Origin: Flavobacteriaceae bacterium
Lineage (GTDB): Bacteria > Bacteroidota > Bacteroidia > Flavobacteriales > Flavobacteriaceae
Direction of reading: 5' to 3'
Assembly (NCBI GenBank): GCA_027490305.1
Contig: JAIXYI010000050.1
Coordinates: forward strand, 1 to 64,000
Length of the DNA: 64,000 bases
Shown: piece by piece, positions 1-9,130 of the stretch
How the letters are laid out: every line of letters begins with the position of its first letter
How positions within the stretch are numbered: position 1 is the first letter of the stretch
Position numbers and translations under genes: made by a program
The notes under the pieces: model-generated
The model's input: the letters and a program-made list of their open reading frames with translations, nothing else
What the model was told of the DNA's origin: nothing
Databases searched by the model: none

Positions 1-3000
1 CTACGACCTATACCTTTACACCAGGTGCCAACCAGTGCGCGAACACGACAACGATGACGATCACCGTCAATCCAATCGTGACCCCGACGTTCACGCAAGT
101 AGCGGCCATCTGTTCCGGCGCGACCTTATCGGCCTTGCCAACGACATCCAATAACGGCATTACCGGAACCTGGTCACCGGCGTTGAACAACACCGCAACT
201 ACGACCTATACCTTTACACCAGGTGCCAACCAGTGTGCGAACACGACGACGATGACGATCACCGTCAACCCAATCGTGACCCCGACGTTCACGCAAGTAG
301 CGGCCATTTGTTCCGGCGCGACCTTATCGGCCTTGCCAACGACATCTAACAACGGTATTACAGGAGCGTGGTCACCGGCGTTGAACAATACGGCGACAAC
401 TACCTATACCTTCACACCCTCTGCCAACCAGTGTGCGAACACGACGACGATGACCATCACGGTCAACCCAATCGTGACGCCAACGTTCACGCAGGTAGCC
501 GCGATTTGTTCCGGCGCTACGTTATCGGCCTTGCCAACGACTTCCAATAACAGTATTACGGGAACCTGGTCACCGGCGTTGAACAATACGGCGACAACTA
601 CCTATACCTTCACGCCAGCAGCCAACCAGTGTGCGAACACGACGACGATGACGATCACCGTCAACCCAATCGTAACACCGACGTTCACGCAGGTGGCAGC
701 CATCTGTTCGGGTACGACGTTGTCAGCATTGCCAACCACCTCGAATAACGGCATTACCGGAACCTGGTCACCTGCGTTGAATAACACCGCAACGACTACG
801 TATACGTTTACACCACCAGCTAACCAGTGCGCGAACACGACGACGATGACGATCACCGTCAATCCAATCGTGACACCGACGTTCACGCAAGTAGCGGCCA
901 TCTGTTCAGGAGCTAGCTTGTCTGCTCTTCCGACAACATCGAACAACGGAATCATTGGAACGTGGTCACCGGCGTTGGATAACACCGCTACCACTACGTA
1001 TACATTTACGCCTGATGCGGGTCAGTGCGCCGATACGGCGACTATGACGATCACCGTCAACCCAATCGTAACGCCTGCCTTTACCCAGATTGAGGCAGTC
1101 TGTTCAGGAGCGAGCTTGTCTGCTCTTCCGACAACATCGAACAACGGAATCATTGGAACGTGGTCACCGGCGTTGGATAACACCGCTACCACTACGTATA
1201 CATTTACGCCTGATGCGGGTCAGTGTGCCGATACGGCTACTATGACGATTACCGTCAATCCAATCGTAACGCCTGCCTTTACCCAGGTTGAGGCAATCTG
1301 TTCCGGTGCGAGCTTGTCTGCTCTTCCAACAACATCGAACAACGCTATTACAGGAACATGGTCACCAGCGTTGGATAACACCGCTACCACTACATATACA
1401 TTTACACCTGATGCGGGTCAATGTGCCGATACGGTGACTATGACCATTACCGTTAATCCAATCGTAACGCCTGCCTTTACTCAAGTTGAGGCAGTCTGTT
1501 CAGGTGCGAGCTTGTCTGCTCTTCCAACAACATCGAACAACGGTATTACGGGAACGTGGTCACCGGCGTTGGATAACACCGCTACCACTACGTATACATT
1601 TACACCTGATGCGGGTCAGTGTGCCGATACGGCTACTATGACGATTACCGTCAATCCAATCGTAATGCCTGCCTTTACTCAGGTGGAGGCGATCTGTGCA
1701 GGTGCGACACTTGCGCTGCCGTCAACGTCGGAGAATGGTATCATGGGAACCTGGTCACCGGCGTTGGATAATACCGCTACTACGACGTATACATTTACGC
1801 CTGATGCGGGTCAGTGTGCCGATACGACCACGATGGCGATTACCGTCACCCCGAATGTAACGCCTGTTTTCACGCAGGTCGCAGCCATTTGCTCGGGAGA
1901 TCCGCTTCTCGCCTTGCCAATGACATCCGATAATGGTATCACCGGAGCCTGGTCGCCAGCATTGGATAACACGACAACGACCACCTATACCTTCACCCCT
2001 GACGCAGGTCAATGTGCCACCCCGGCGACGATGACCATCACGGTGCATCCGACGCCTGCCGTGAGCACCATGACCGACATCACGGCCTGTGTAAGCTATA
2101 CACTACCGGAACTGGCCAACGGCAATTATTACACTGCCGCTGACGGCCAGGGCACGATGTTGGTGGCGGGCGACGCGATCACGTCAACCCAGACGATTTA
2201 TGTATTCGCGGATAATGGCAATTGCACAGCGCAAACGAGCTTCGTGGTTACCATCACCGAAACGGCGGTAATCGATGAACTTGCCGATGTGACCGTGTGC
2301 GGAAGCTACACGCTGCCGATACTCACGTCAAACGCGAATTACTATACGGCACCAGGCGGCGCGGGAACGATGCTGCAGGCAGGTGATGTCATAACGACTT
2401 CACAAACGGTATATCTTTATGTGGAAGGGGCTATTGCCACTTGTACCGCTGAAAGTGACGTTGTGATTACCATTAATCCAGTGCCGACCGTCGAAAGTTT
2501 CGAAGACGTTACCGCTTGCGACAGCTATGTGTTACCATCCCTTGCCAACGGAAACTATTTCACTGCTTCCAGTGGGGCCGGTGTAATGTTGAATGCCGGA
2601 GACGTGATTACCGCTTCGCAAACCCTCTACATCTATGCGACCACAGGTGATTGTACGGCGGAGAGCAGTTTCGACGTGATCATCACGCCAACGCCAACGG
2701 TTGAAGACAGGAGTGATGTGACGGTATGCGATGCGTATACGCTTCCTGCCTTAACAACCGGAAATTACTACACCGAAAGCAATGGCCAGGGCGAGATGCT
2801 GATCGAAGGAGATGCAATCACTACCTCGCAGACGGTGTATCTCTACGCAACCAATGGCGACTGTGCATCAGAAAGTAGTTTTGTGGTGATGGTTCTGCCG
2901 GCTCTGACTGTCGAGAGTTTCGAAGATGTGACGGCTTGTGGCAGCTACATCCTTCCAGCTTTAGCCGGAGGAAACTACTATACGGAAGCTAACGCAGGCG

Positions 3001-3581
3001 GAACGTTGCTCATGGCCGGTGATAGCATCAGCGAAACACAGACCGTGTATATATATGCAAACAACGGCACTTGTTCGGCGGAAAGCAGCTTTATTGTAAC
3101 GATCCCTGCCGTAGACAACACGGTGGTGCAGGACGGCGCGAGCCTTACAGCCAACCAGAACGGCGCTACCTATCAGTGGATGTCGTGCGATGAATCACCG
3201 GGCATCATTACGGGAGAGACAAGCCAGACATTTACGGCTACAGCCAACGGACAATATGCGGTGATTGTGACACTGGGCGAATGCACTACCATGAGCGAAT
3301 GCATCACCGTAGATAGTTTGAGTGTAGACCAACCGGGCAATACCAACGTCATCGCATTGTATCCGAACCCAACCAATGGTGCTGTAACCGTTGACGCGGG
3401 TCATCGTATGCCGGATACTATCGTAGTAATCGACAATCTCGGAAGGCTTATCAGCCAGTTCAAGCCGACTGCCCTGAAATCGACATTGCAGATGGACGGA
3501 CATGAGGATGGGGTGTATTACATCAAAATCCAGTTCGGTCAGGAAGAGATCACCAAAAAGCTTATCCTCAGAAAGAACTAA
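1..3581 (+). CDS. T9SS-sorted repeat surface protein, 5' end outside window
   Basis: The reading frame is open from position 3 to the TAA at 3579-3581, so the N-terminus and any signal peptide lie left of the window. The visible part is about 1190 residues. It has ten full copies of a 66-residue Ig-like repeat (key residues ICSG, TWSPAL, TTTYTFTP, QCA), then five copies of a different unit of about 70 residues (core DVTAC-SYxLP, GNYYT, ITxSQTVYLYA), one Ig-like segment near 3106-3320, and a C-terminal sorting domain from about 3348 (LYPNPTNG, ending KKLILRKN). Such C-terminal domains direct export by the type IX system and anchoring at the cell surface. The role is inferred to be a surface or matrix adhesin; no enzymatic domain is visible. 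A strong terminator follows directly. Confidence 0.9.
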   Translation, partial: TTYTFTPGANQCANTTTMTITVNPIVTPTFTQVAAICSGATLSALPTTSNNGITGTWSPALNNTATTTYTFTPGANQCANTTTMTITVNPIVTPTFTQVAAICSGATLSALPTTSNNGITGAWSPALNNTATTTYTFTPSANQCANTTTMTITVNPIVTPTFTQVAAICSGATLSALPTTSNNSITGTWSPALNNTATTTYTFTPAANQCANTTTMTITVNPIVTPTFTQVAAICSGTTLSALPTTSNNGITGTWSPALNNTATTTYTFTPPANQCANTTTMTITVNPIVTPTFTQVAAICSGASLSALPTTSNNGIIGTWSPALDNTATTTYTFTPDAGQCADTATMTITVNPIVTPAFTQIEAVCSGASLSALPTTSNNGIIGTWSPALDNTATTTYTFTPDAGQCADTATMTITVNPIVTPAFTQVEAICSGASLSALPTTSNNAITGTWSPALDNTATTTYTFTPDAGQCADTVTMTITVNPIVTPAFTQVEAVCSGASLSALPTTSNNGITGTWSPALDNTATTTYTFTPDAGQCADTATMTITVNPIVMPAFTQVEAICAGATLALPSTSENGIMGTWSPALDNTATTTYTFTPDAGQCADTTTMAITVTPNVTPVFTQVAAICSGDPLLALPMTSDNGITGAWSPALDNTTTTTYTFTPDAGQCATPATMTITVHPTPAVSTMTDITACVSYTLPELANGNYYTAADGQGTMLVAGDAITSTQTIYVFADNGNCTAQTSFVVTITETAVIDELADVTVCGSYTLPILTSNANYYTAPGGAGTMLQAGDVITTSQTVYLYVEGAIATCTAESDVVITINPVPTVESFEDVTACDSYVLPSLANGNYFTASSGAGVMLNAGDVITASQTLYIYATTGDCTAESSFDVIITPTPTVEDRSDVTVCDAYTLPALTTGNYYTESNGQGEMLIEGDAITTSQTVYLYATNGDCASESSFVVMVLPALTVESFEDVTACGSYILPALAGGNYYTEANAGGTLLMAGDSISETQTVYIYANNGTCSAESSFIVTIPAVDNTVVQDGASLTANQNGATYQWMSCDESPGIITGETSQTFTATANGQYAVIVTLGECTTMSECITVDSLSVDQPGNTNVIALYPNPTNGAVTVDAGHRMPDTIVVIDNLGRLISQFKPTALKSTLQMDGHEDGVYYIKIQFGQEEITKKLILRKN
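54..2030 (+). repeat. Tandem in-frame 198-bp repeats, ten copies
   Basis: Copies begin at the ATG codons at 54, 252, 450, 648, 846, 1044, 1242, 1440, 1638 and 1833. The period is 198 bp except for the ninth copy, which has lost one codon (195 bp). A partial copy fills 1-53. Copies at 54-845 form one subfamily (NNTATTT, xANQCANTTT) and copies from 846 a second (DNTATTT, DAGQCADT). Identity decays towards the 3' end. The residue after TFTP differs in successive copies (G, S, A, P, then D). Confidence 0.95.
2049..3105 (+). repeat. Five degenerate ~210-bp coding repeats
   Basis: This second repeat family lies inside the same surface protein. Units start near TPAVSTMTDITAC, ETAVIDELADVTVC, VPTVESFEDVTAC, TPTVEDRSDVTVC and LTVESFEDVTAC. 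Each has a paired-cysteine pattern (C before SY-LP, and a second C in NGxC or ATC) followed by SSF or SDV and a beta-strand. They are much more diverged from one another than the 198-bp array. Confidence 0.8.
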
Positions 3582-3602
3582 CCGCTTTTTTCTAAACAAT
3601 AA

Positions 3603-3639
3603 AATCCGGATGCTGTTTACCAGTGTCCGGATTTTTTTT
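3603..3639 (+). terminator. Rho-independent terminator after the repeat protein
   Basis: Arms AATCCGGA (3603-3610) and TCCGGATT (3626-3633) pair perfectly and are followed by a run of T to 3639. It lies 22 bases after the stop codon of the surface protein and also serves as the boundary to the convergent regulator gene. Confidence 0.9.
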
Positions 3640-3679
3640 GTGCAAGGGATTCCCAAAGGTGCGTCGCCGAAGTTTCGAT

Positions 3680-4678
3680 TTACAGAGAATGTCTCAGTAT
3701 CAGCCCGCTCTTATTCGGCACCTGCCGCTTATCGCCTTTCAGTATCATGCCCGCCATCAGACGGCCCATGGCTTCAAAATCGGTGGAGATCGTCGTGATG
3801 CCTTTTTCGACTACTTTTTTCAGCGGCGTTTCGTTGTAGGAGATGATGCCGAAGTCACGCCCCGCTTCAAATCGCTGTTCCTTCGCCCGTTCGATAACGC
3901 GCACCAGGTCGCGATCGTTCGGAATCACGTACACCTCGCCGGGCACGATCTTCCGTTGGTCAAACGAACGGATACTATCGTGCGGAAGGGCCATGTCACG
4001 GCAGAAGTTGCGGAAGCCTTCCAACATGCCCTGGGGTTCGCGGAAATCAGGAAAAATCAGGATCAGCTTCCCGTATTTCGACAAACGCGGATGCGCCTGT
4101 TTGAGTCCGTCGTAAATGTCTTTCGCAAACGGTTGGTACGCCGCGGCATACGGACCGAGGTTGGGCTGTATCTGGTCAAGCAGGTACACATCTTCGGGCG
4201 GTAGCGTTGCCAGCACTTCCTCCGCTACCTCCAGTTCACAGGGGTTGACGACGTAATGGGTGTAGTTCCCCTTCGCATCGTCGACCAGTTTTCGAAAAAC
4301 CTGCGGATTAAAATGGTGGAAGAAGATATCCACCTGGATTTCCGGTCCGATGTGCTCAAGGAAACTGTTATAGAGATCTTCCTTGAAACTATTGAGTTCA
4401 TCGAACAACAGGAATACTTTCCGTTGTATGCTGACGCCCGTGCTTTTCACGTAATAACCCTTTCCCGGATGGGCGAAGAGGATGCCACGCTTCTTTAGCT
4501 CGTCGTATGCCAAGAGGACGGTGTCGCGTGACAAACCGAACCCCAGGCAGACTTTGTTTACAGAAGGCAACCGGTCGCCCTTCGAAAGTCGTCCGTCGCG
4601 GATGGCCTGTTCGACCGATGCGATGATCTGCCGGTACTTCGGAACACCCGAATTTTCCTGGATGGTGATAAAGCCCAT
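3680..4678 (-). CDS. GntR-family regulator with LacI-type sugar-binding domain
   Basis: The protein has 332 residues. Residues about 1-75 form a GntR winged helix (VPKYRQIIASVEQAIRDG, GDRLPSVN, LSRDTVLLAYDELKKRG). The remainder resembles a periplasmic-binding-protein/LacI effector domain (FGIISYNETPLKK, ITTISTDFEAMGRLMAGMIL), the architecture of Bacillus AraR. The gene is transcribed divergently from the galM-GH53-galK-galT run with 93 bp between starts, so it is inferred to be the local galactose or galactan repressor. The effector cannot be read from sequence. A GGTA-rich stretch in the intergenic region (4711-4726) is the only operator candidate I saw and is weak. Confidence 0.88.
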   Translation of the reverse strand: MGFITIQENSGVPKYRQIIASVEQAIRDGRLSKGDRLPSVNKVCLGFGLSRDTVLLAYDELKKRGILFAHPGKGYYVKSTGVSIQRKVFLLFDELNSFKEDLYNSFLEHIGPEIQVDIFFHHFNPQVFRKLVDDAKGNYTHYVVNPCELEVAEEVLATLPPEDVYLLDQIQPNLGPYAAAYQPFAKDIYDGLKQAHPRLSKYGKLILIFPDFREPQGMLEGFRNFCRDMALPHDSIRSFDQRKIVPGEVYVIPNDRDLVRVIERAKEQRFEAGRDFGIISYNETPLKKVVEKGITTISTDFEAMGRLMAGMILKGDKRQVPNKSGLILRHSL

Positions 4679-4745
4679 AACGTCATTTTAGCGCCGCAAG
4701 ATACAAAACTGGTAGGTACAGGTATGGCATCGTCTGCGACTTTTT

Positions 4746-4753
4746 TACTTTTG
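4746..4753 (+). promoter_or_regulatory. Candidate -7 box for the galactose operon
   Basis: TACTTTTG fits the Bacteroidota TAnnTTTG element and lies 18 bases upstream of the preferred galM start at 4772. No good -33 TTG is seen at the expected distance, which would fit a regulated promoter. Direct GGTA repeats (GGTAGGTACAGGTA, 4711-4724) lie just upstream and could bind the divergent GntR regulator. Confidence 0.5.
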
Positions 4754-4771
4754 GTGGTGAACGCTTCATCC

Positions 4772-5824
4772 ATGGAACTGACGAATATTTCCCGTTTCTC
4801 CCAAAATGTCCACATCCGCTCGTTCGGGTTTACCCCGCAGGGTCATGCGTCCCGTTTGTATACGCTGCGGAATGCACGTGGGACGGAATTAGATGTCACC
4901 GACTACGGCGCGACCGTCACCTCGTTTCGGATTTCAGACGGAACCGGTAGGGTTCGTGATATCGTACTTGGTTTCGATGACGTCGCCGACTACGCCGCTT
5001 CTTTCCGGCTACCCGCTGCTCCGTACATGGGGGCTATAGTCGGACGATATGCCGGTCGGATCGCATTTGGTGAGTTTGAGTGGGAAGGTCACCGCGTTCG
5101 GCTGTCTCGCAACAACAACGGGCATTGCCTGCACGGTGGCAAGAAGGGCTGGAGCGGTCGCATTTGGTCGTTGGTCTCCTTCCATGACGGCGATAACCCC
5201 TCCATTCGCTTGCAGCATGTGAGTCTGGATGGGGATATGGGCTTCCCGGGCGAGGTTACGGTTAACGTTACCTACACCCTGACAGAACAAGACGAATTCA
5301 TCATTGAATATGAAGCCACATCGGATGCCGATACGTTCGTGAACCTCACCCATCACAGTTATTTCAACCTCGATGGCCACACGGGCGACGTCCGCCAACA
5401 ACAGATGATGGTCAATTCGACCCGTAAACTCGAAGCCGATGAAGAGAACATCCCAACCGGCCGCATCCTGAAGTTGGATCATTGTCCGTTCGACTTCACC
5501 TCCCCGAAAAACTGTCCGGAAGCCATCGATACGACCTTCGTACTCGACGATCCGTCCCGACCGGCGGCCACGCTTTTCAGTCCGGAAAGTCAATTGCAAT
5601 TGCTCGTCTATACCGACCAGCCCGGCGTTCATATTTATGTTGGGGGTAATTGTTTCGGACTCTTGGCGGGTAAGGAGAAGGCCGGCTATCATCCGCACAG
5701 TGGCATCTGCTTCGAGACGCAGCATTTCCCAGATGCACCGAACCATCCGCATTTTCCGTCGACGGTACTGCGGAAAGACGAACGCTATTTCCAGAAAACA
5801 ATCTATAAAATTCAACCGCTATGA
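4772..5824 (+). CDS. galM: Aldose 1-epimerase (galactose mutarotase)
   Basis: It interconverts alpha and beta anomers of galactose ahead of galactokinase. The ATG at 4772 gives 350 residues. An in-frame ATG at 4724 would place the promoter box inside the gene, so I prefer the later start. Family motifs visible are GRYAGRIAFGEF, NNGHCLHGG, GDMGFPGEV, the catalytic His in THHSYFNL (about His195) and the catalytic Glu in ICFETQHFPDAPNHP (about Glu315). No signal peptide is seen, so it is cytoplasmic. It is the first gene of the galactose operon, and its stop overlaps the next start (ATGA). Confidence 0.93.
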   Translation: MELTNISRFSQNVHIRSFGFTPQGHASRLYTLRNARGTELDVTDYGATVTSFRISDGTGRVRDIVLGFDDVADYAASFRLPAAPYMGAIVGRYAGRIAFGEFEWEGHRVRLSRNNNGHCLHGGKKGWSGRIWSLVSFHDGDNPSIRLQHVSLDGDMGFPGEVTVNVTYTLTEQDEFIIEYEATSDADTFVNLTHHSYFNLDGHTGDVRQQQMMVNSTRKLEADEENIPTGRILKLDHCPFDFTSPKNCPEAIDTTFVLDDPSRPAATLFSPESQLQLLVYTDQPGVHIYVGGNCFGLLAGKEKAGYHPHSGICFETQHFPDAPNHPHFPSTVLRKDERYFQKTIYKIQPL

Positions 5825-6894
5825 AAAAACTGATGGTAAGCCTTTTGGGCGCCGCATTTGTATTGCTTTCGTGTTCGAGCAGTGAGTCTGAACCGAATCA
5901 AAATCCCAATCCAGAACCTTCCTTTATTCGCGCTGCCGATATTTCATTCCTCCCCGAGATTGAAGCCGGAGGCAATGCGTTTTACAAAGACGGACAGCCA
6001 CAAGATGTAGTAACAACGCTGGCTGAGGCCGGTTGCAACTACGTCCGGCTCCGTCTATGGAAGAACCCGGCATCGGGGCATTCCACTATGGCCGAAGTAA
6101 AAGCGATGGCCACCCGTGCCCGCGCCGCCGGTATGAGGGTCTGGCTTACCGTACACTTCTCCGATACCTGGGCCGATCCGGGTCAGCAGGCCATCCCGGC
6201 TGAGTGGAACAGTTTTTCCTTTGACCAGATGAAAACGGCTGTATCCGCCTATACTTCGGATATCCTCACCCAAATCCAACCCGATATTTTCCAGATCGGA
6301 AACGAAACCAACGACGGTTTCCTGTGGCCTATGGGACGTTTGACACAAAACGAGGCGCAGTACCTCGGCCTCACCGAAGCGGTTGCCACCACGATACGTG
6401 CCGAAGCACCGAATACGAAAATCATGTTGCATTTCGCCGGACTCACGGGTTCCGACTGGTTCTTCAACAAAACGGCGGCGATTGATTTTGATTACATCGG
6501 AATATCCTATTATCCTGTGTGGCATGGTAAGAGCCTGACGGATGTAAAAAACACCATTGATGCCCTTGGTGCAGCCCACCAGAAGAAGGTGATCGTAGCC
6601 GAAACAGCCTATCCGTTTACGTTGGGATGGAACGACTGGACCAATAATCTTGTAGGGTTGGAAAACCAATTGATTCCAGCATTTCCTGCAACGCCCTATG
6701 GCCAAAAGAGCTACCTGAACTCGCTAAAAGGCACCATCAAGACCACACGATGGGGTATCGGATTTGCGTATTGGGGCACCGAGTGGATTGCGTGGAACGG
6801 CAACCAGTCGACAGAAGGATCTGCGGCCGAAAACCAGGCGCTGTGGGACTTCGACCATAACGCACTCGAAGCACTCGACGCTTTCGCGGAATAA
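5821..6894 (+). CDS. GH53 endo-beta-1,4-galactanase, lipoprotein
   Basis: The protein has 357 residues. The start MKKLMVSLLG and lipobox LLSC (Cys18) mark a lipoprotein, followed by a Ser/Glu/Asn/Pro linker. The rest is a (beta/alpha)8 GH53 domain: ADISFLPEIE, VRLRLWKNP, LTVHFSDTWADPGQQ, acid/base Glu in QIGNETNDG (about Glu162), nucleophile Glu in VAETAYPF (about Glu261), and FAYWGTEW near the end. GH53 enzymes cut beta-1,4-galactan of type I arabinogalactan or pectin side chains. It lies between galM and galK, and its start overlaps the galM stop by four bases, so polymer cleavage is co-expressed with galactose catabolism. Whether it faces the periplasm or the cell surface is not decidable from sequence. 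Confidence 0.92.
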   Translation: MKKLMVSLLGAAFVLLSCSSSESEPNQNPNPEPSFIRAADISFLPEIEAGGNAFYKDGQPQDVVTTLAEAGCNYVRLRLWKNPASGHSTMAEVKAMATRARAAGMRVWLTVHFSDTWADPGQQAIPAEWNSFSFDQMKTAVSAYTSDILTQIQPDIFQIGNETNDGFLWPMGRLTQNEAQYLGLTEAVATTIRAEAPNTKIMLHFAGLTGSDWFFNKTAAIDFDYIGISYYPVWHGKSLTDVKNTIDALGAAHQKKVIVAETAYPFTLGWNDWTNNLVGLENQLIPAFPATPYGQKSYLNSLKGTIKTTRWGIGFAYWGTEWIAWNGNQSTEGSAAENQALWDFDHNALEALDAFAE

Positions 6895-6909
6895 CACAGC
6901 CTTCTCGCT

Positions 6910-8094
6910 ATGAAAAAAAAGGAACTCACACGTGCGGTCACGGCCTTGTTCGAGACGCATTACCATACTGAACCACAGCGGATGTTTCTGTCGCCGGCCC
7001 GTATCAACATCATCGGAGAGCATGTTGATTATAACGATGGTTTCGTCTTACCGGCGGCGATTAACAAGTATGTATGCTTCGCAGTATCCGAACACCATGG
7101 CGACCAATGCACCCTTTTTGCAGGCGATTTGAACGACACGCTGTTGTTCTCGATAGACGACCCGGTCGTGCCGTCAAACAAAACATGGGCCAACTACTTG
7201 CTGGGTGTATTGGCCCAATTCAAAGAGCGCGGGCTGCCCGTTCGCGGGTTTAAGATGGCGTTTGCGAGTAACATACCTATGGGTGCCGGCCTCTCGTCGT
7301 CTGCGGCACTCGAATGTGGGTTTGCCTATGCGCTCAACGAATTGTTCGACCTCGGCCTCACGCAACAGGAAATCGCACTGATGGGCCAACGTTCCGAACA
7401 TACCTTTGTGGGCGTAAACTGTGGTATCATGGATCAGTTTGCCTCGGTTTTCGGAAAGAAGAACCACGCGATCCGGCTCGACTGCACCACACTTGACTAT
7501 GATTACCATACGGCCGATTTCGGTGATTATACGTTGTTGTTGCTCGACAGCAAAGTAAAACACACCCACCTCACATCGGGTTATAATGTGCGCCGGCAAC
7601 AGGTAGAGGCCGGATTTGCGGTCTTGAAGCAACGATATCCCGCCATCACGACCTTTCGCGACCTGACCCTCGAACAGGTGGAAGCAGCCCAAGACGCACT
7701 CGAAGAGGTGATCTACCGCCGTTGTCGTTTCGTGGTGAACGAAATCCAGCGGGTGCGGGAAGCGGTCGCTGCACTTGACCAATCCGACTTCGTCCGTCTG
7801 GGCGCGTTGATGAACGCCACGCACGATGGACTTTCAAAGGACTATGAAGTAAGTTGCGACGAACTCGATTTTCTGGTGGAGGCCGTCCGCGCGGAAGAAG
7901 GTGTGCTCGGCGCCCGGATGATGGGTGGCGGCTTTGGCGGCTGCTCGATCAACCTCGTACGGAAAGACAAACAAAACGACCTTATCCGGCGTCTTTCGAC
8001 CGCTTATAAAGAGAAGTTCGGCGTGGCGCTTGAAGCCTATAAAGTCAAGATTGCCGATGGTACGATGGCGTGTAAGACCCCTAAAATCGCCTGA
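6910..8094 (+). CDS. galK: Galactokinase
   Basis: It phosphorylates alpha-D-galactose to galactose 1-phosphate, the first committed step of the Leloir pathway. The protein has 394 residues, normal for the family. GHMP-kinase motifs in order are the galactokinase signature ARINIIGEHVDYNDG (residues about 30-44), PMGAGLSSSAALE (ATP loop), CGIMDQFASVFG with the catalytic Asp, and GARMMGGGFGGCSIN near the C-terminus. It follows the GH53 gene by 15 bases and precedes galT by two bases. It is cytoplasmic. Confidence 0.97.
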   Translation: MKKKELTRAVTALFETHYHTEPQRMFLSPARINIIGEHVDYNDGFVLPAAINKYVCFAVSEHHGDQCTLFAGDLNDTLLFSIDDPVVPSNKTWANYLLGVLAQFKERGLPVRGFKMAFASNIPMGAGLSSSAALECGFAYALNELFDLGLTQQEIALMGQRSEHTFVGVNCGIMDQFASVFGKKNHAIRLDCTTLDYDYHTADFGDYTLLLLDSKVKHTHLTSGYNVRRQQVEAGFAVLKQRYPAITTFRDLTLEQVEAAQDALEEVIYRRCRFVVNEIQRVREAVAALDQSDFVRLGALMNATHDGLSKDYEVSCDELDFLVEAVRAEEGVLGARMMGGGFGGCSINLVRKDKQNDLIRRLSTAYKEKFGVALEAYKVKIADGTMACKTPKIA

Positions 8095-8096
8095 CG

Positions 8097-9116
8097 ATGA
8101 CCGTATTTGACCATCACGAACACCCGCACCGCCGTTTCAACCCGCTATTGGGCGAATGGGTATTGGTGTCACCCCATCGGGCCAAGCGACCGTGGCAAGG
8201 GCAGGAGGAGGTTGCCACTAAAGAAGTGCGGCCCCACCACGATCCGTCGTGCTACCTGTGTCCGGGGAACGAACGCGCGAACGGCGAGGTAAACCCCGAT
8301 TACGAAGGCAGTTTTGTCTTCGATAACGACTTTGCCGCCTTGAAACCGGATGCCGTAACCGGCGGGACGGATAGCGGTTTTTTCCGCGCCCAACCCGAGC
8401 AGGGCCTGTGTCGGGTCGTCTGTTTTTCGCCCCGCCACGACCTGACCTTACCCGATATGGACGTCAGCGCCATCGAAGGCGTCGTGCGCACCTGGCAACG
8501 CGAGTATGCCGATTTGGGCAGCCGCGATTTCATCCGCTACGTGCAGATTTTTGAGAACAAAGGTGCGGTAATGGGTTGTTCGAACCCGCATCCGCACGGA
8601 CAGATATGGGCGCAGTCGTCGTTGCCTACCCTGGTACAGCGCACGCAGGATCATCTTCTGGCGTATTTCAAACAAGAGGGGCGCAGCCTGTTGGCCGATT
8701 ACCTGAAAGACGAGCTGGCCGCCAACGAGCGCATCGTCGTCGAAAACGGGCATTTCGTGGCGCTGGTACCCTTCTGGGCGACCTGGCCTTTCGAAACAAT
8801 GATTATCAGCAAACGCCACTTTGGACGGATTACAGACATGACCGACCAGGAAGTCGGTTCGTATGCCGCTATCATCAAAGACCTCACGATGCGATACGAT
8901 GCTTTGTTTCGCACGTCATTTCCCTATTCGGCGGGCATACACCAGGCACCAACGGACGGCGAAACCCATCCGGAGTGGCATTTCCACATGCATTTCTATC
9001 CGCCGTTACTGCGGTCGGCGACGGTTAAGAAGTTCATGGTCGGGTATGAAATGTTGGGGGAGACGCAACGCGATATCACGCCTGAAAAGGCGTCGGGTAT
9101 ATTACGGAATCTTTGA
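8097..9116 (+). CDS. galT: Galactose-1-phosphate uridylyltransferase
   Basis: It exchanges UMP between UDP-glucose and galactose 1-phosphate through a uridylyl-histidine intermediate. The protein has 339 residues. The zinc-type Cys pair (YLCPGN), FENKGAVMGCSNPHPHG with the active-site His-Pro-His, and a second histidine cluster (HPEWHFHMHFYPP) are all present. The gene starts two bases after galK. No UDP-galactose 4-epimerase gene is in this cluster, so galE must lie elsewhere. Confidence 0.97.
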   Translation: MTVFDHHEHPHRRFNPLLGEWVLVSPHRAKRPWQGQEEVATKEVRPHHDPSCYLCPGNERANGEVNPDYEGSFVFDNDFAALKPDAVTGGTDSGFFRAQPEQGLCRVVCFSPRHDLTLPDMDVSAIEGVVRTWQREYADLGSRDFIRYVQIFENKGAVMGCSNPHPHGQIWAQSSLPTLVQRTQDHLLAYFKQEGRSLLADYLKDELAANERIVVENGHFVALVPFWATWPFETMIISKRHFGRITDMTDQEVGSYAAIIKDLTMRYDALFRTSFPYSAGIHQAPTDGETHPEWHFHMHFYPPLLRSATVKKFMVGYEMLGETQRDITPEKASGILRNL

Positions 9117-9130
9117 GAAAATCCTGCTTA

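Noticed and set aside
8..994. Series of ~60-residue and 130-residue minus-strand frames repeated every 198 bp
   Set aside because: They mirror the repeat period, which is a multiple of three, so one stop-free antisense frame recurs in each copy. No independent coding evidence.
54..2030. Possible CRISPR array because of regular repeats
   Set aside because: The unit is 198 bp, entirely coding and without unique spacers. It is a protein repeat.
4724..4771. N-terminal extension of GalM
   Set aside because: It would include the promoter box and add residues absent from the family; the ATG at 4772 is preferred.
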